Below are positions 26,001 to 47,130 of a DNA stretch of 64,000 nucleotides, one piece after another (the first letter of the stretch is position 1; every line of letters starts with the position of its first letter). Under the pieces are notes generated by a model, which was given only the letters and a program-made list of their open reading frames with translations, searched no databases and was not told the origin of the DNA. Both the position numbers and the translations under genes were made by a program. The DNA comes from Cercis canadensis. Lineage: Eukaryota > Streptophyta > Magnoliopsida > Fabales > Fabaceae. Location of the stretch: positions 1,358,869 to 1,422,868 of the forward strand of contig QAOA01005271.1 in the NCBI GenBank assembly GCA_003255065.1, given 5' to 3'.

Positions 26001-26114
26001 ACGAAAGCTACCTGATCTATCTAGTGAAGCAGCTATGTGGGATCCACGCTGCCCAGTGTATAATGGTCTGTCTGGGCTACTAGATGATAGATCAAACTTG
26101 CTAGATGTCGCCAT
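17029..26114 (-). CDS. Plant-specific 1311-residue protein of unknown function (At4g29790/At2g19390-like)
   Basis: Exons in reading order: 26114-25711, 25640-25370, 24799-24501, 23084-22902, 22658-21906, 21772-21678, 21583-21524, 21438-21350, 20302-19712, 19472-19398, 19136-19066, 18968-18911, 18248-17987, 17753-17029. They total 3936 bases with no internal stop. Most of the protein is low-complexity, Ser/Arg/Lys-rich and probably disordered. Basic clusters KKRSR (158-162) and KMKKKRS suggest nuclear import. The best-ordered part, about 638-718, runs from GRPPTRKLSDRKAYTRQ to PFWRQMEPFFGLISEED; a second, about 920-985, is helical. The last 65 residues are very acidic and end LSDLNMMV, like an activation tail. 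I recall this family as serine/arginine repetitive matrix-like proteins without a proven role. The start is the ATG of MATSSKFD; an upstream in-frame GTG is excluded. Confidence 0.88.
24414..24498. repeat. 42-bp direct repeat around the N at 24456
   Basis: 24414-24455 and 24457-24498 match except for one T/C difference. They lie just 3' of the exon ending at 24501, inside the intron, and do not alter the coding frame. Confidence 0.8.
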
Positions 26115-27248
26115 TGCACTAGTTCCCACACATCCGTTGAGTCAAATATCCAGAACAAAGAGTGGCGCATGACAAAGATGTAGTACTATGGCACATAAAG
26201 GGCAAATCTAAATTGCAAGAGAACAACTGGATAGTGCCCCTGAAAAGGCTCAAAATAATACCAAAAAAAAAAATCAAACTCTATTGAGTAAGAAGATATC
26301 AAGAGATCCATGTGTCACATCAAAGATATGGCTAGGGATTACAAATTAGAAGTCGTGCTCAAAGGGCCAGAAACTCAAACAGTAATCAAAAACTTTCTTT
26401 CAAATTTATTGAAAAGCTAAGGAACTGTAACCCAGAATATAGCATTTATTTGAAATGTTCAAGTCTCTATCAGTCTCCTGGTCCAAACCTCAATGCTCCA
26501 AAGTGAAAAGATAGTATGATATATTGAGCAAGATGACCAAAACTATCAACAGGTGCACAAAAACCTCCAAATTTAGAAAATTAATATAAAGCTACCCGTA
26601 TCAGCACTCTTGGAGAAAGTAATGTGAAAAGGATACTTGCAAAAATTGCAAAAAAAAAAAAAAACCATAAATTATACCTGACACGAAATACCATATCCAT
26701 TTAACAAATCACACATAGAGAATTAACAAAAAAACAATTATTATTATTACACTACATGATATATATCTCCCCATTCTGCTCTATAAAGGACCATAATCTT
26801 ATAAAATATCACTGATTTGTCATCTTTTTGTATACTGCCTCAACAGAAAATCTTTTCTAAATTAATCTCCAGTATAAAACCTCATATTAATGAAACTGAC
26901 CCTTAAGACTGATGGCGACAAGTCTTCTACTACATGACCCCCTTTTAAACAACTTCAACTATCTCAGTTAGTGTTAGTGCTACCTCATATATGCATTAAT
27001 TTCTTTGCTCTCCCCCTGCTTCTTTTGTTTTGTTAAAGTAAATTTTTCTTAGTTACATGTTTATCTGGAGTTTTAATGGCAATTATTTGCCCTTACCTTT
27101 TTGCTATAATGTTGATATATTTTGAAACTACAGATTATTGAATGAAGAAAACTTGATGTTAACACCCCCCAGGGGGCACACCCATGAGAAAATCATGCAG
27201 AAATGCAACTGTACAAAACATAAATAATTATATATAGAAATAAATGCT

Positions 27249-27717
27249 CAACAGCGTATCATGGTAAAATTTATGCTATTATAATAAATGCTATGAAAAC
27301 TTATATATCATATACTAACTGAAAACCAAGTACTATGACAGTTTACACTGTCCTGACTTCAAAAATCAATCTTAGCTCAATAATTAGACAAGAAGTTGCT
27401 TGGTTAAACAACAGCAAAGAAGCAACAAAGCAACAGAATTTATTATATACCATCATCATGATTCATGACCCAAACAGAGAGGNCAACAGCGTATCATGGT
27501 AAAATTTATGCTATTATAATAAATGCTATGAAAATTTATATATCATATACTAACTGAAAACCAAGTACTATGACAGTTTACACTGTCCTGACTTCAAAAA
27601 TCAATCTTAGCTCAATAATTAGACAAGAAGTTGCTTGGTTAAACAACAGCAAAGAAGCAACAAAGCAACAGAATTTATTATATACCATCATCATGATTCA
27701 TGACCCAAACAGAGAGG
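27249..27717. repeat. 234-bp direct duplication around the N at 27483
   Basis: 27249-27482 is repeated at 27484-27717 with one C/T change near 27300/27535. The right copy starts directly after the N, as at 14494. Confidence 0.85.
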
Positions 27718-28199
27718 TTAATCTCTGAATACCTCTAATTTTTTTTAAAATCTTAACCAGCTGACACAGAAAATCACTTTTTCTTTTAATTATAATTAAT
27801 CAACCATTTATAACAGTAGCTTCTGAAATGACCCCAACTCCATGACACCAATTGACTTCTATTTTCTTCATGTAACAGCCAGTAACATCAGATACACAAA
27901 GTTGCTAATATTCTTCCTCACGCCCGTCTTCTCTTGCTCTTAAGTTTACTTCCTCAGTTCAATGCATTATTTGCTAATACTTTAGGCAATGACAGTAACA
28001 ATAAAATTTCCATGAAGTCTGAACTCCAAGCACGCCTTTTTCTCTTTTTTGCATACATTATCGTCAGTACTATTCTGATAAAAAGAAAGAGATATATATC
28101 TATCAACAATATAAGTTCTGCTGCATATGCTACTCATTGCATGCAGATGCCTTTTCTCATCTATTGCTTCCATCTCAGTTTGCTCAAAAGCAAAATTAA

Positions 28200-28219
28200 A
28201 ATAATAATAATAATAATAA
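28200..28219 (+). repeat. (AAT)n microsatellite
   Basis: About seven AAT units in the leader intron of the 1311-residue gene. Confidence 0.8.
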
Positions 28220-28425
28220 CAATAAATTAAAATAGAATTAAAAAAAAAAAACGCAAGTAGAAAAATAAAAACTTGAAACCCTAGGAGTTGAATCCATATA
28301 AAAAATCCAAAAATAGGAATCATAAACTACCCTCATGCCCAGAAAAGCATTGCGAATTCCATAAAGCAAACCCTAGAAGTTAAATCAACAAAAAACATCA
28401 AACCAAAATTGAATGAAAAATATAC

Positions 28426-28640
28426 CTTCAATCTTGCAATGATGCAAGAGTATGATTGCTTTTGCTCAGCTGCGACAATTCTGTGATTGCAGAAATTCGA
28501 AAGGCTCTTCGAATTGAATATTCTGAGCAATTGCCTGAGTTGGAGCTCCAAATCCAAGTTCGTACGAAGCCATGGAGGACGAGGAGTCCGGTGTTTTGAT
28601 CGGCAATGAATTGGACCAAGATGATATTACCATTGTGCCC
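28426..28640 (-). other. Leader (5' UTR) exon of the 1311-residue gene
   Basis: Read on the minus strand, this block is of mixed composition, unlike the AT-rich DNA on both sides, and ends in a good donor (GATTGAAG/gtatat). Its right limit is approximate. Short frames inside it do not resemble known proteins, so it is read as untranslated. Confidence 0.45.
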
Positions 28641-30192
28641 ATGTTTTGTATTTTTTGGAAATTAAGATTGCCATTTTAGAAGGGGCAATTTCGGAAGACC
28701 AATGTTCAATACGGCATAACTGGCAATAAGTTACATGTGATTATGCTATCATGTACTATCGCACACAAAAAATATTATATACGCAATCAACGGATTAGTA
28801 GATTACGGTGCCATCATCGTGATACTTAAAAGATTCAATATCTTTAACAGTTATTTTTTATAAAAAAAATTAACTATTTTTTTATACTATATTCATTTTA
28901 CTTCACTCTCGGAAACTATTTTTGTTTTTATTTTTATTTTATAAGAATAAATTCATGTAACTTCAACTTCTAAAATCACATAACACATGTTAAAAAATTC
29001 GTCCTTTATTTTAAGAAAGAAAATTGAATACTGAAGGCGTATGGTATGAGTGGTAATAATTCAATAATTAATGCACATATAGTTTTATGATGATCAAGAC
29101 ATTATTTTAATGTAATTTTAGTTATGCTTATGATTATTTAAACAGTTTAAAACTTCGGTTGAATTAATGTACTCAAAATCCGTTAGTTATGTTATGCTGT
29201 GATGCCATTGACTGATTGACATAGTGATATCATTAACTCTTCTTGTTTATTTTAATGTGAATCTTTAACTTTTTTCTTCTTCTTTTTTATATATGAAATC
29301 ATTAACTATTTATTGAAGTTAAAGAATGAGCAATATATTTCATAATTGACATTAACAAATGACAATTCTCACAATAATTTTTTATATATATACTTTTGGC
29401 TACAATTATAAATTTAAACATAAAATTCTTATAAAAAATAATTTCAGTACTACTTAACTACAAACTATTTGTTAATCCTCACAATAATCTGATAGTTTAC
29501 TTTATCACGCCAATAAAATTTGTTACAATAACTTTGTAATAATCATAATCATTTAATTTTGTATGCTTAGTAGAAATTTAAAATCAAAACATAGAGGATA
29601 GGAGTTTATGTCGTGTTATGTTGTGTACTTACTTATAATTAAACTAAGAGTTTATGATGAATTAGGTTTAAAGCTTGACATCTAATTGTGGGTTTTATTT
29701 CTTGTTGTTATATGCATGTTGTATTAAAAACACAGTATCTCTACCTTCTTATAGTAGATGTAAAGATAGTTTGTGATACAATGTATCCTGTGTAGAGAGA
29801 AAATACTTAGATATCTCAATTTGAAAGTCTCAAATTCATGTTTTATTGAAAACACATGGACTGGGGATTTATGTAAAAAAAAGATGGGATATTATTGGTA
29901 TTGTTAAAAAAAATAAAATTCCATGGATCAAAAAACAAACACAAAGCTATTAGCAATTTATATTTTTCATTCAATTATTTGCCTATTGAAACATGATTCC
30001 ATTTTCCAAAAGAATTGGTACTTTGAACATTAGTAGGATTACGAAAGAAAAACAATAAAAAAAAATTGAAATGAAACAAATGAATTAAGGACCAAAATGG
30101 GGTTAATTTGTTTTTGGGTCAAGACATCACGAAGTATCTGTTTTATTACTACATGAGATTATCTAAATACCACTATTTTTAGTCGATGTTAC

Positions 30193-30296
30193 ATTTTTGG
30201 GAAAGGTCCCGGCTATAAAGAGCGTCTGACAGTACCTTAGAGGATTAGTCATAAGCACAGCCTAGAGATATCTCGGCTAAAGACCAAAAAAAAAAA
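30193..30296 (+). mobile_element. SINE-like insertion (degenerate)
   Basis: A 104-bp GC-richer block contains GGATTAGTCATAAG and ends in a run of 12 A. It is flanked by AGTCGATGTTAC (30181-30192) and AGTTGATGTTGC (30297-30308), a 10/12 match that looks like an aged target-site duplication. The A-tail places it in plus orientation. Confidence 0.5.
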
Positions 30297-30523
30297 AGTT
30301 GATGTTGCTAAGTATAGTCCAATACTGAATGGAAGAAAACATATATTTTACCAAATTTATTTTTCAAAAACTATTATTGCCAATAAAATATGATGCGATT
30401 TTATTTTTAAGATTATTTATTTTTTTGTTGGGTTGTGTGGCGTGGTAAGGGTTCTTGGGCCATTGCTTTCGGTGAGGAGAAGTAAGTCTATTTATGTAGG
30501 TCTAACGAAATTTATGAGAATTT

Positions 30524-30568
30524 TCGGTTACAATTTTGTAATAGANTCGGTTACAATTTTCTAATAGA
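30524..30568. repeat. 22-bp direct repeat around the N at 30546
   Basis: TCGGTTACAATTTTGTAATA versus TCGGTTACAATTTTCTAATA on the two sides of the N. Same pattern as the other scars. Confidence 0.7.
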
Positions 30569-30694
30569 TTTTAAGAAAGAGTTTTAATTCAATTGAGTAT
30601 GCTTCTAGTTATAAAATTAGTTTTTTTACTCAATTACTCAATCTCTCAATTGCAAAAACGCTCTTTACCTACAAGTAAGATAATTTTCTCTTTT

Positions 30695-30712
30695 TATATA
30701 TATATATATATA
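30695..30712 (+). repeat. (TA)n microsatellite
   Basis: Nine TA units followed by a run of A. Confidence 0.8.
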
Positions 30713-31053
30713 AAAAAAAAAGCCTTCTAATGGATTTTGGCCAAGAGCTTATAACCCAGCAGTCACTTAGCTGACTAGAGGCTACTGCTAGGGGTCGTGT
30801 AGTGACAAATCTAGAGGGCACTGACCCCACATTTGCAATTTTTTTTTTATAAAATATCTAAGAAAAATGTTTGAGAATCTCTCATTTTTATAGTTTGGAC
30901 TAATTAAGTTATTTATAGATTCGTCCTCTGCCTTCAGTAAATTAAAAAAAAAGATCTTCTAATAGATTTGAATTTGAGACAACAGAAAGAAAGGTAAACT
31001 CCTCTTAACACTTAAGCAAACATCCATTAGGAACTTAAGAAATTAACCTTTCT

Positions 31054-31149
31054 TTTTTTGGTTACCCACCGGTGTCCGGGCTTCGCCCGACTAATCCGGT
31101 TTCGAGCCGGGAAGGACCACAAGGGCGGTAAAGCTCTCCCAACAGACGG
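31054..31149 (-). mobile_element. SINE-like insertion with a perfect 16-bp target-site duplication
   Basis: AGAAATTAACCTTTCT occurs at 31038-31053 and again at 31150-31165. Between them lies 96 bp of GC-rich DNA in an AT-rich setting. Read on the minus strand it starts CCGTCTGTTGGGAGAGC, contains CCCGGCTCGAAACCGG, which resembles a pol III B box, then GGATTAGTCGGGC, and ends GGTAACC plus an A-run. This is the anatomy of a 5'-truncated or short plant SINE. Confidence 0.75.
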
Positions 31150-31282
31150 AGAAATTAACCTTTCTATAGCCTAGCCAATCAGAGCTAGATTACACCTAAG
31201 ATATAAATCATTAACATTTAATCATTTATGGATTAATATTGGGATATATTTTTCTTTACCAAAAAGGGAAAAAAAAACGAGA

Positions 31283-31372
31283 GATGAATGTGAAAAAAAA
31301 AAGGAACCAAACAATATCCAAAATAANGATGAATGTGAAAAAAAAAAAGGAACCAAACAATATCCAAAATAA
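31283..31372. repeat. 44-bp direct repeat around the N at 31327
   Basis: GATGAATGTG-A(n)-GGAACCAAAC continues to CCAAAATAA on both sides of the N and differs only in A-run length. Confidence 0.8.
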
Positions 31373-32551
31373 TTTTAATTGAAAAGTTAGTTTATAAATT
31401 ATTTTATTATCTGGAAAAAAGAGCATATCTTTATTTACCAAAAAGGGAAAAAAGAAAAAGAGAATATCTTTTATTTCTTTTTCCATTTCAAATTAGTAAA
31501 TGAATCGTAATTAAAAATTTAAAACTTTCCATTCTTTCGTCCTATCACCTGTTTTATTTCCATTTTTCGCACAGTATTTCATCCTTTAACATTAAATTGA
31601 CCATATTCTAATTATATGGAAAACTAAAAGTTTCAATTTTATATGCTCATATATACTTGTTAAAAACAAAATATTATGATTTTTTTTTTAAATATTTATA
31701 ATATATGCTCCTCATTAGCCCTATACAAACTCACCCTCAGTTAACCTTGAAAATGTCAGTCAACAATGGCTTTTATATTTTATACGAGTTCACTGTATTT
31801 GTCAGATGGTGTCGTTACCATAAAAGTCGACATAGCTCATCGTTGGTGGGTGATTATTGTTCGCCATTTTAAGAGCAAACTGTCACTTGGCACACAGGCA
31901 AGCATAATCCTAGGATTAAAAAAGTTCAACAAACGCAAAACTAGTGTGATTGAAGCCATCGAAACTAGGCAAATCAAGAGTCAGCACCAAGTTGTCGTTG
32001 ACACCACATGCTTTGTTAACATTATACTGTCGTACTCATCAACTAGAACTTGATCATAAACGCTGGAAACAAACAAATGTTATTTGCTATTTTTGCTCAC
32101 CATAGCACTAGGGCTCTTCATGCACATTACCTCAAATGTGTTTTCCATTGAAGTAACATATAGGGACCAAACTAGAGAAAAGGTAAACTGAGGGAAGGGG
32201 GTCAGAATATGCCACAAGTGATGGCATGTTTTTCTGCCAAAACTGGGTATTGGTCATGACCCAGTTACAATTTTACAAACATCTACTTGGCTTCAAAACT
32301 TTCACATTATGGCTACTACTAGTGAATCCATTCCTCAAGGTACCCCAATGTCCCAGTACACTTGAGTTCTGCACAATATGTAGCTGTCAACTTTGTTGAC
32401 AAATTGTAGGTAAGGCAAACCTGGCTGAAAAATACGCAGGTTTACCCACCATCATCACAGAAGGTCCCATCCTTTACTTACACAAGAAACTCTCTATACA
32501 TTGCAAGAGTTGGAACACTGTGCAGTGGCCTTCCCAGAGAATGCAGCCCAT

Positions 32552-42461
<9,910 letters not shown>

Positions 42462-44140
42462 GCCCGAAACCCCTTTCTCTCTGAAACTTTCTCCAAGAAA
42501 GATTCTCTTCCCCTCTCTCCCTGTTTTGTGAATTTGGATGATCGTGACAAGGAAGCTGAGACTCGGGATGAAGGAGACACCTCTAAAAAAACAAAGATGT
42601 TTAAGGATTATGTCTCTCTCCCTCACACACTCTCCTCAACGTCTATTTGTCTGTCTGACAGGTGTCCACTGGTAATTGGCTACTGTCCAGGATCCCAACA
42701 GTTTCGACCTGGGAGCTGTCGAGATGGAAGGCAACGTCTCGGGTTAACATGGACCACTATTCATGAAACGATCATCATACGGTCCCTGATTGCCGATGAC
42801 TTCGAGGTCTCAAGCTGATTAAATGCTCAGTAGGGACCAACTAAGTTTGCCGCGCTGACCAACTGTCATCAGGTCTTCTGTGGGAACGTCCGTACCAGAT
42901 CGTAACCTATGCATCCACCTGATGGAGATAACCTCTCTGTTTGAATGAAACAGAGAATCTGTGTGAAAAGTTAAAACTTGGAGGGATTATGAGGAGCAAG
43001 GAGAAAAATATGATTTTGCAGCTAATGCAACAATTACGAGGACCAAGGAGAAAACGAAAATTTTCCAAAAAGAAATAGGGATTAACCTACAAATGTGTAT
43101 TTTTAAACAGGCTTTGTAATAATGGGTTGCCCCAATATCGCTTGTTAGTCAAGCACAGTAATCAATGCCTCTACCGTTACATGAGCTTCCAAACATGGTA
43201 TTAAGTTGAAGCCTAAAAAGGCATAGTGGCAAACAGCTAATTAAAAATTTCAGTGTAGATAACAAATCTGTTTTTTTCAAGAGTCTTACTTTCTGTCTGG
43301 CGGGAAAAAGAGTCCTCCTTACTGAAATAACATAGAAAGTTTGCAGCTTTCTATGGAACAGGAAAAGAACCTTTCTAGTTGGTAAAGAGATATAATTTTC
43401 ATAAATTGAACCAAATTGTCAGAAAAGCATTCCGAGACCAACAAATTTCAAGTTACAATTTTCTAGGTTTAGAGATGTTTGAAACCTCCTGTTGTTAAGG
43501 TACTCAATTTCCCGCGAAAGAAAATGATAGCAGACAAAATAGCCGCAAAGCATCATAGGCAAGCTCAGGTTTTGATGTCATAAGTAAAAAATGTAAAGGG
43601 AAACAGAATCATCAGTTTTTTAGCAATTTATCAGAGTTTGGAGCTTTGTAAGAGGTAGGATAGTTGAGTGATTCCTGTCTTCAACAATACTGAGTAAACT
43701 GAAGTCAAAAAGCACATATTAAACAGCATCTTTGGTCGGAGAGCCAGATTAAAGGTCAGAAATTGTGACACAGAAGACAGCAGATATTATGGCACCAAAC
43801 ATGGAGAAGAGAAAAGAGGCAGCATCAAGCATAGTAATTTAATACAAGCACTAAAAATTTCAACAGCATAAGCAAGAAGCGCGAAATATAAAAATTATCA
43901 CAGCTCAAATTCCAGCATGTCTGAATTAGCAAAAAGAACTGGAAAGAGATAATCTGTTACCGAATGGAATAGGATTCAGCTAACACAAAGTATGCATCTA
44001 TTAATTTGTGGGGCAAAAAATTTCTGTACACAAAACCCATCAATAACATCATAATCTTATTATCTAATATTGACTATAACAAGACATAGTCAAAAGAATG
44101 ACGAAATCAGAATACAAATCAGAAACTAAAAGCAAAAGAA
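42462..44140. other. NDR promoter and 3' flank of the HARBI1-like gene
   Basis: 42462-42650 is CT-rich on the plus strand and is probably the NDR 5' UTR and promoter. 43900-44140 probably holds the 3' UTR of the minus-strand gene to the right. No coding exon recognised in between. Confidence 0.45.
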
Positions 44141-45697
44141 CTACAAAAAACTAGTGCCTGCAAGGCCATGGTGTAACAAATTGTGGGCTATGTGATCCCT
44201 GGCCTGCACAGAAGTCGCAGACCGTATACCGTTCTCTGGTATCATTTCATCATCGAAAAGGTCGAAGTTCCACTCCGGATCCATTTCTTCGTTTCTCATC
44301 TCGCAAATATTATGCAGAACACAGCAAGCTCCAAGAACCACAGGCAAGTCTTGGAGTTTCACCTCTGTTCTTTTCTGCAAGCAAGACCACCTACCTTTCA
44401 TCCTAGCAAATGCTTCTTTTGCAACCTTTTGAATGTCCCCAATCTTCTCATTGAATGCATGTTGTGTCCAAGTGAGGTTCTGATGTGTATAAGGCACCAG
44501 AACCCAATCCATCAGAGGGTACCCAGAATTCCCAACAATCCAAACATCCTTCAAAGCCCCTGTGGTGGCTCTCTTAGACAAAGCAGACTTCTCCAACACC
44601 TGATCATCAGGCATTGAACCAGGCCAACCAATACAAACATCAGTGAAAACCCCTTTAGGATCAACAACCCCTTGAACTGTGATTGAGTAAGAAGTCTTCT
44701 GGTTCCTCTCTGTGTGCCTCTTATTGAAATAAGCTGCAACACTGATCTTAGGTGCAATAATAGGAATATGGGTAGTGTACATTGAACCCCCAACATTGTG
44801 AATCCCTGACATGCCTTCAAACTCCTCCTTGACCCTCTTCATTCTTCCCTCATCAGGCCAATGAAGAAACTTTGGCATTAGAACAGTTTTAATGGCGGAG
44901 CACACCTCCAAAACAAGCTTATGACAAGTTGAAATACCCAATCCAAATCGCTTTGACACAAGGCGAAGAGGGTCCCCTGTGGCCAACCTCCAAATACAAA
45001 CAGCAACACGTTGTCGAACCGGAATCGCATCACGAAGCATTGTGTTCTTCTTTATCACAGCCGAATCAAGCTCCTCGCAAATCATCTCAAAAGTAGCTTT
45101 ACTCATTCGAAACGAACGCCGAAACTCATCTTCTGGGAAGTCCGGGTGATTACACCGATCCCACCAATCCTTGGACCGGTCCTTCACCCATAGCCGGCGA
45201 TGCTGACCCAAAGAAGCAGAAGACCCAGTACTCGGCTGAGCCGAATTCTCAGAACCCGCATTCTCGGAAGCTGCCCCTGCAACTGCAATAGCAGAACGAC
45301 GAGCCCTCTTGGTCCGCAAGTGGTTAAACTCGTCCAATTCAGAGTAATGGTCTTGGATTTGGGTATAGCAATCATTCATAGCTTGAGTTTGCTGCCTGTA
45401 GTTAACCTGAAAAGTGGCTTTATCTTGCTCAGACTCCATCACCCAGTTCTCTTGTTCTCTGTTCTCTTCCTCATCCAGCAACATGAGCGAAGTAAGTATA
45501 TTCTGCAATGCGTTGTTGTCCTTCTTCAATTCGCCATTGGGACCATCACCATTCCCTCTTCCTCCTCCTTCGTCGTCCTTTATGTGCCGCTTCTTGGGAT
45601 TGTTGTTCACATTGAAAGCTGAATCCATCTCTGGGAACAAGTTATAGAAGTGTGAATAATCTTCCTGACTAAGAAATGGGACCGGGCTGATTTCCAT
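44141..45697 (-). CDS. Domesticated PIF/Harbinger nuclease-like protein (HARBI1/ALP1 family)
   Basis: Intronless, 518 residues from ATG (MEISPVPF); the codon before it is TTG and is not a start. The N-terminal 165 residues are acidic, with basic KRARR near 130-134 as a likely nuclear signal. A DDE_4-type nuclease fold follows (about 225-465), recognised by SKRFGLGISTCHKLVLEV, TTHIPIIAPK, SYSITVQGVVDPKGVF, GWPGSMPDDQVLEKS and GACCVLHNICEMRN. In active Harbinger nucleases the first catalytic Asp lies in a DGTHI motif; here that stretch is VGGSMYTTHIPI, without the Asp. The third is expected in GDxGYP; here it is GNSGYP (N390). The second site, PDD at 364-365, is kept. The protein is therefore probably catalytically dead and kept for another role. 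Relatives I recall are At5g12010 and At4g29780; ALP1-like members join chromatin complexes. Confidence 0.93.
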   Translation of the reverse strand: MEISPVPFLSQEDYSHFYNLFPEMDSAFNVNNNPKKRHIKDDEGGGRGNGDGPNGELKKDNNALQNILTSLMLLDEEENREQENWVMESEQDKATFQVNYRQQTQAMNDCYTQIQDHYSELDEFNHLRTKRARRSAIAVAGAASENAGSENSAQPSTGSSASLGQHRRLWVKDRSKDWWDRCNHPDFPEDEFRRSFRMSKATFEMICEELDSAVIKKNTMLRDAIPVRQRVAVCIWRLATGDPLRLVSKRFGLGISTCHKLVLEVCSAIKTVLMPKFLHWPDEGRMKRVKEEFEGMSGIHNVGGSMYTTHIPIIAPKISVAAYFNKRHTERNQKTSYSITVQGVVDPKGVFTDVCIGWPGSMPDDQVLEKSALSKRATTGALKDVWIVGNSGYPLMDWVLVPYTHQNLTWTQHAFNEKIGDIQKVAKEAFARMKGRWSCLQKRTEVKLQDLPVVLGACCVLHNICEMRNEEMDPEWNFDLFDDEMIPENGIRSATSVQARDHIAHNLLHHGLAGTSFL

Positions 45698-45823
45698 CAA
45701 GGAAGTCAGTGGGTGTGAAATTGCAGAATTGGAATGTTTCTATGCTGTTTGAAGAAATGTGTGAATGAAAAGTGAGAACGCTGAAGAATACGTTTGAGGG
45801 AGGAGAAAGATGGAGTTTGGGAC

Positions 45824-45830
45824 ATTTATA
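45824..45830 (-). promoter_or_regulatory. TATA box for the HARBI1-like gene
   Basis: TATAAAT on the minus strand, 127 bases upstream of the ATG at 45697. Good spacing; function inferred. Confidence 0.5.
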
Positions 45831-46954
45831 CGAGCAAGGAAGCGTGTGCGCAGATGTGAACGCGGTGGTGGGGTTGCTTTGACGCTGACTGTGACCAATT
45901 TTGGATTTGGGAGAATTATAATCAATTAGGGTAAGCGAGGAGTTTTACGCGGTTGGGGTTAATTGTTTTTTGGAACTTTGTGGGTTTGAAAAACGTTGGA
46001 AAAAAGGTGTGGAAGCTTCTAGGGAAGTTTCGCTTAAGATTGAGGGACGATGGAAGTAAAAAGGAAAAAAGCGAGTAGGGAAAGGAAGGAGTTGAGAAAA
46101 TCAGAAAATGGGGTATTTAGAATAATAGTGTTATTCTCAACTGCCTACTGCATATTACTTTTGTGGGAACTTCTGCGAAGATTGTTTCTTTATTTATATT
46201 TTGGACCCACAACCAAACTTTAAATAGAAATAGACCCATCACCCTTGCTTGTAGCTTTCTTATATAAGCCTACAACATTATTCTTACCCAAAAAAAAGAA
46301 ATAAGTTAAACATATCCATAAGATCTTCTATTTTCGTAATTAATAAAAGATGAATCTAACAAAATAATTAATTTGGATCACTTTTTTGGAAAACAAAAAG
46401 GAAGTTGCTTTTTTAATTGTTGAACAAGTTTTGAAAAAATATAAACATATTTTCTAGAAAAATAACTTTTTTTTTTAATTTTTTGTAANTTTTTTTAATT
46501 TTTGTAAGCCACAAACTTTTAAATTATTTTAAAATATTTTTGTAAAATTACTTTTTACTAAAAAATAATTGATCCTTCATGAAATTTGAGATGAAACGAA
46601 AAATAAATAAAACAGAAATAACAAGATATGGCAGTGATTGGTATATTTAATTTTATGCATGAATAATAGAGATGAAGCATACTATAATTTTTCTTCAATT
46701 TATACCATAATGCTCTCTAATCTTGGAAATTTGCGAGCACATCAATCATGTACCTTCTATTATATGTCCCCAAATTTATAACTGAATAAATTTTTTTTTT
46801 GTTAATACTACGAATATTTTAATTTTATCTAGTTAGACGTGAGATTAATCTCGTTCAAAGATTAGAGCAATTATAATTTTTCTTCTCTCAACAACACTCT
46901 CACTCTAGACAACAAAATGTTATTTTATCGTTCATCAAGTTGAAAACATTTAGG

Positions 46955-47130
46955 CTTAATTGCAATTTTAGTCCTCCTATTTTAACAACTTAAATTTTTT
47001 GGTCCTCATTCTTTAAAAATAAACTATTGAGTTCCTCTATATTCATAAAATGTACAATTTTGGTCATTTTGTCTTTAAGTCAAAATTCTTAGGTTTATTT
47101 TAAGGTGTAAAGTCCTCTGATTTATAATTC
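46955..47130 (+). mobile_element. Possible end of a non-autonomous DNA transposon
   Basis: The stretch GCAATTTTAGTCCTCC ... TTTTTTGGTCCTC ... GAGTTCCTCTATATTC has the repeated gtcct pattern often found in the terminal inverted repeats of plant Mutator-like and related foldback elements. The N at 47132 cuts it and I found no matching right end, so this is weak. Confidence 0.25.

Larger units (their letters stand above)
26115..28425 (-). other. Long 5' UTR intron of the 1311-residue gene
   Basis: This separates the first coding exon from a leader exon that ends CAAGATTGAAG/gtatat at 28426. No coding exon is seen inside. It contains an N-flanked duplication (27249-27717) and an (AAT)n run. Long leader introns often carry enhancing elements in plants; that is general knowledge, not visible here. 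Confidence 0.45.
28641..32551. other. Intergenic AT-rich region with short retroelement remnants
   Basis: Upstream of the 1311-residue gene and downstream of the NDR kinase gene. Apart from two SINE-like insertions, two N-scars and a (TA)n run, I see no gene. A 95-codon open frame at 31766-32053 has no recognisable family and no supporting signals. The right end near 32100-32551 probably holds the NDR 3' UTR. Confidence 0.45.

Noticed and set aside
31090..31110. tRNA gene suggested by a B-box-like sequence
   Set aside because: No cloverleaf or A box around it; the poly-A tail and target-site duplication point to a SINE.
31766..32053. 95-codon plus-strand open frame
   Set aside because: No recognisable family, no promoter or splice signals, and composition like the surrounding intergenic DNA.
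45698..45700. HARBI1-like protein starting one codon earlier (MMEIS)
   Set aside because: The extra codon is TTG. The ATG is at 45697.
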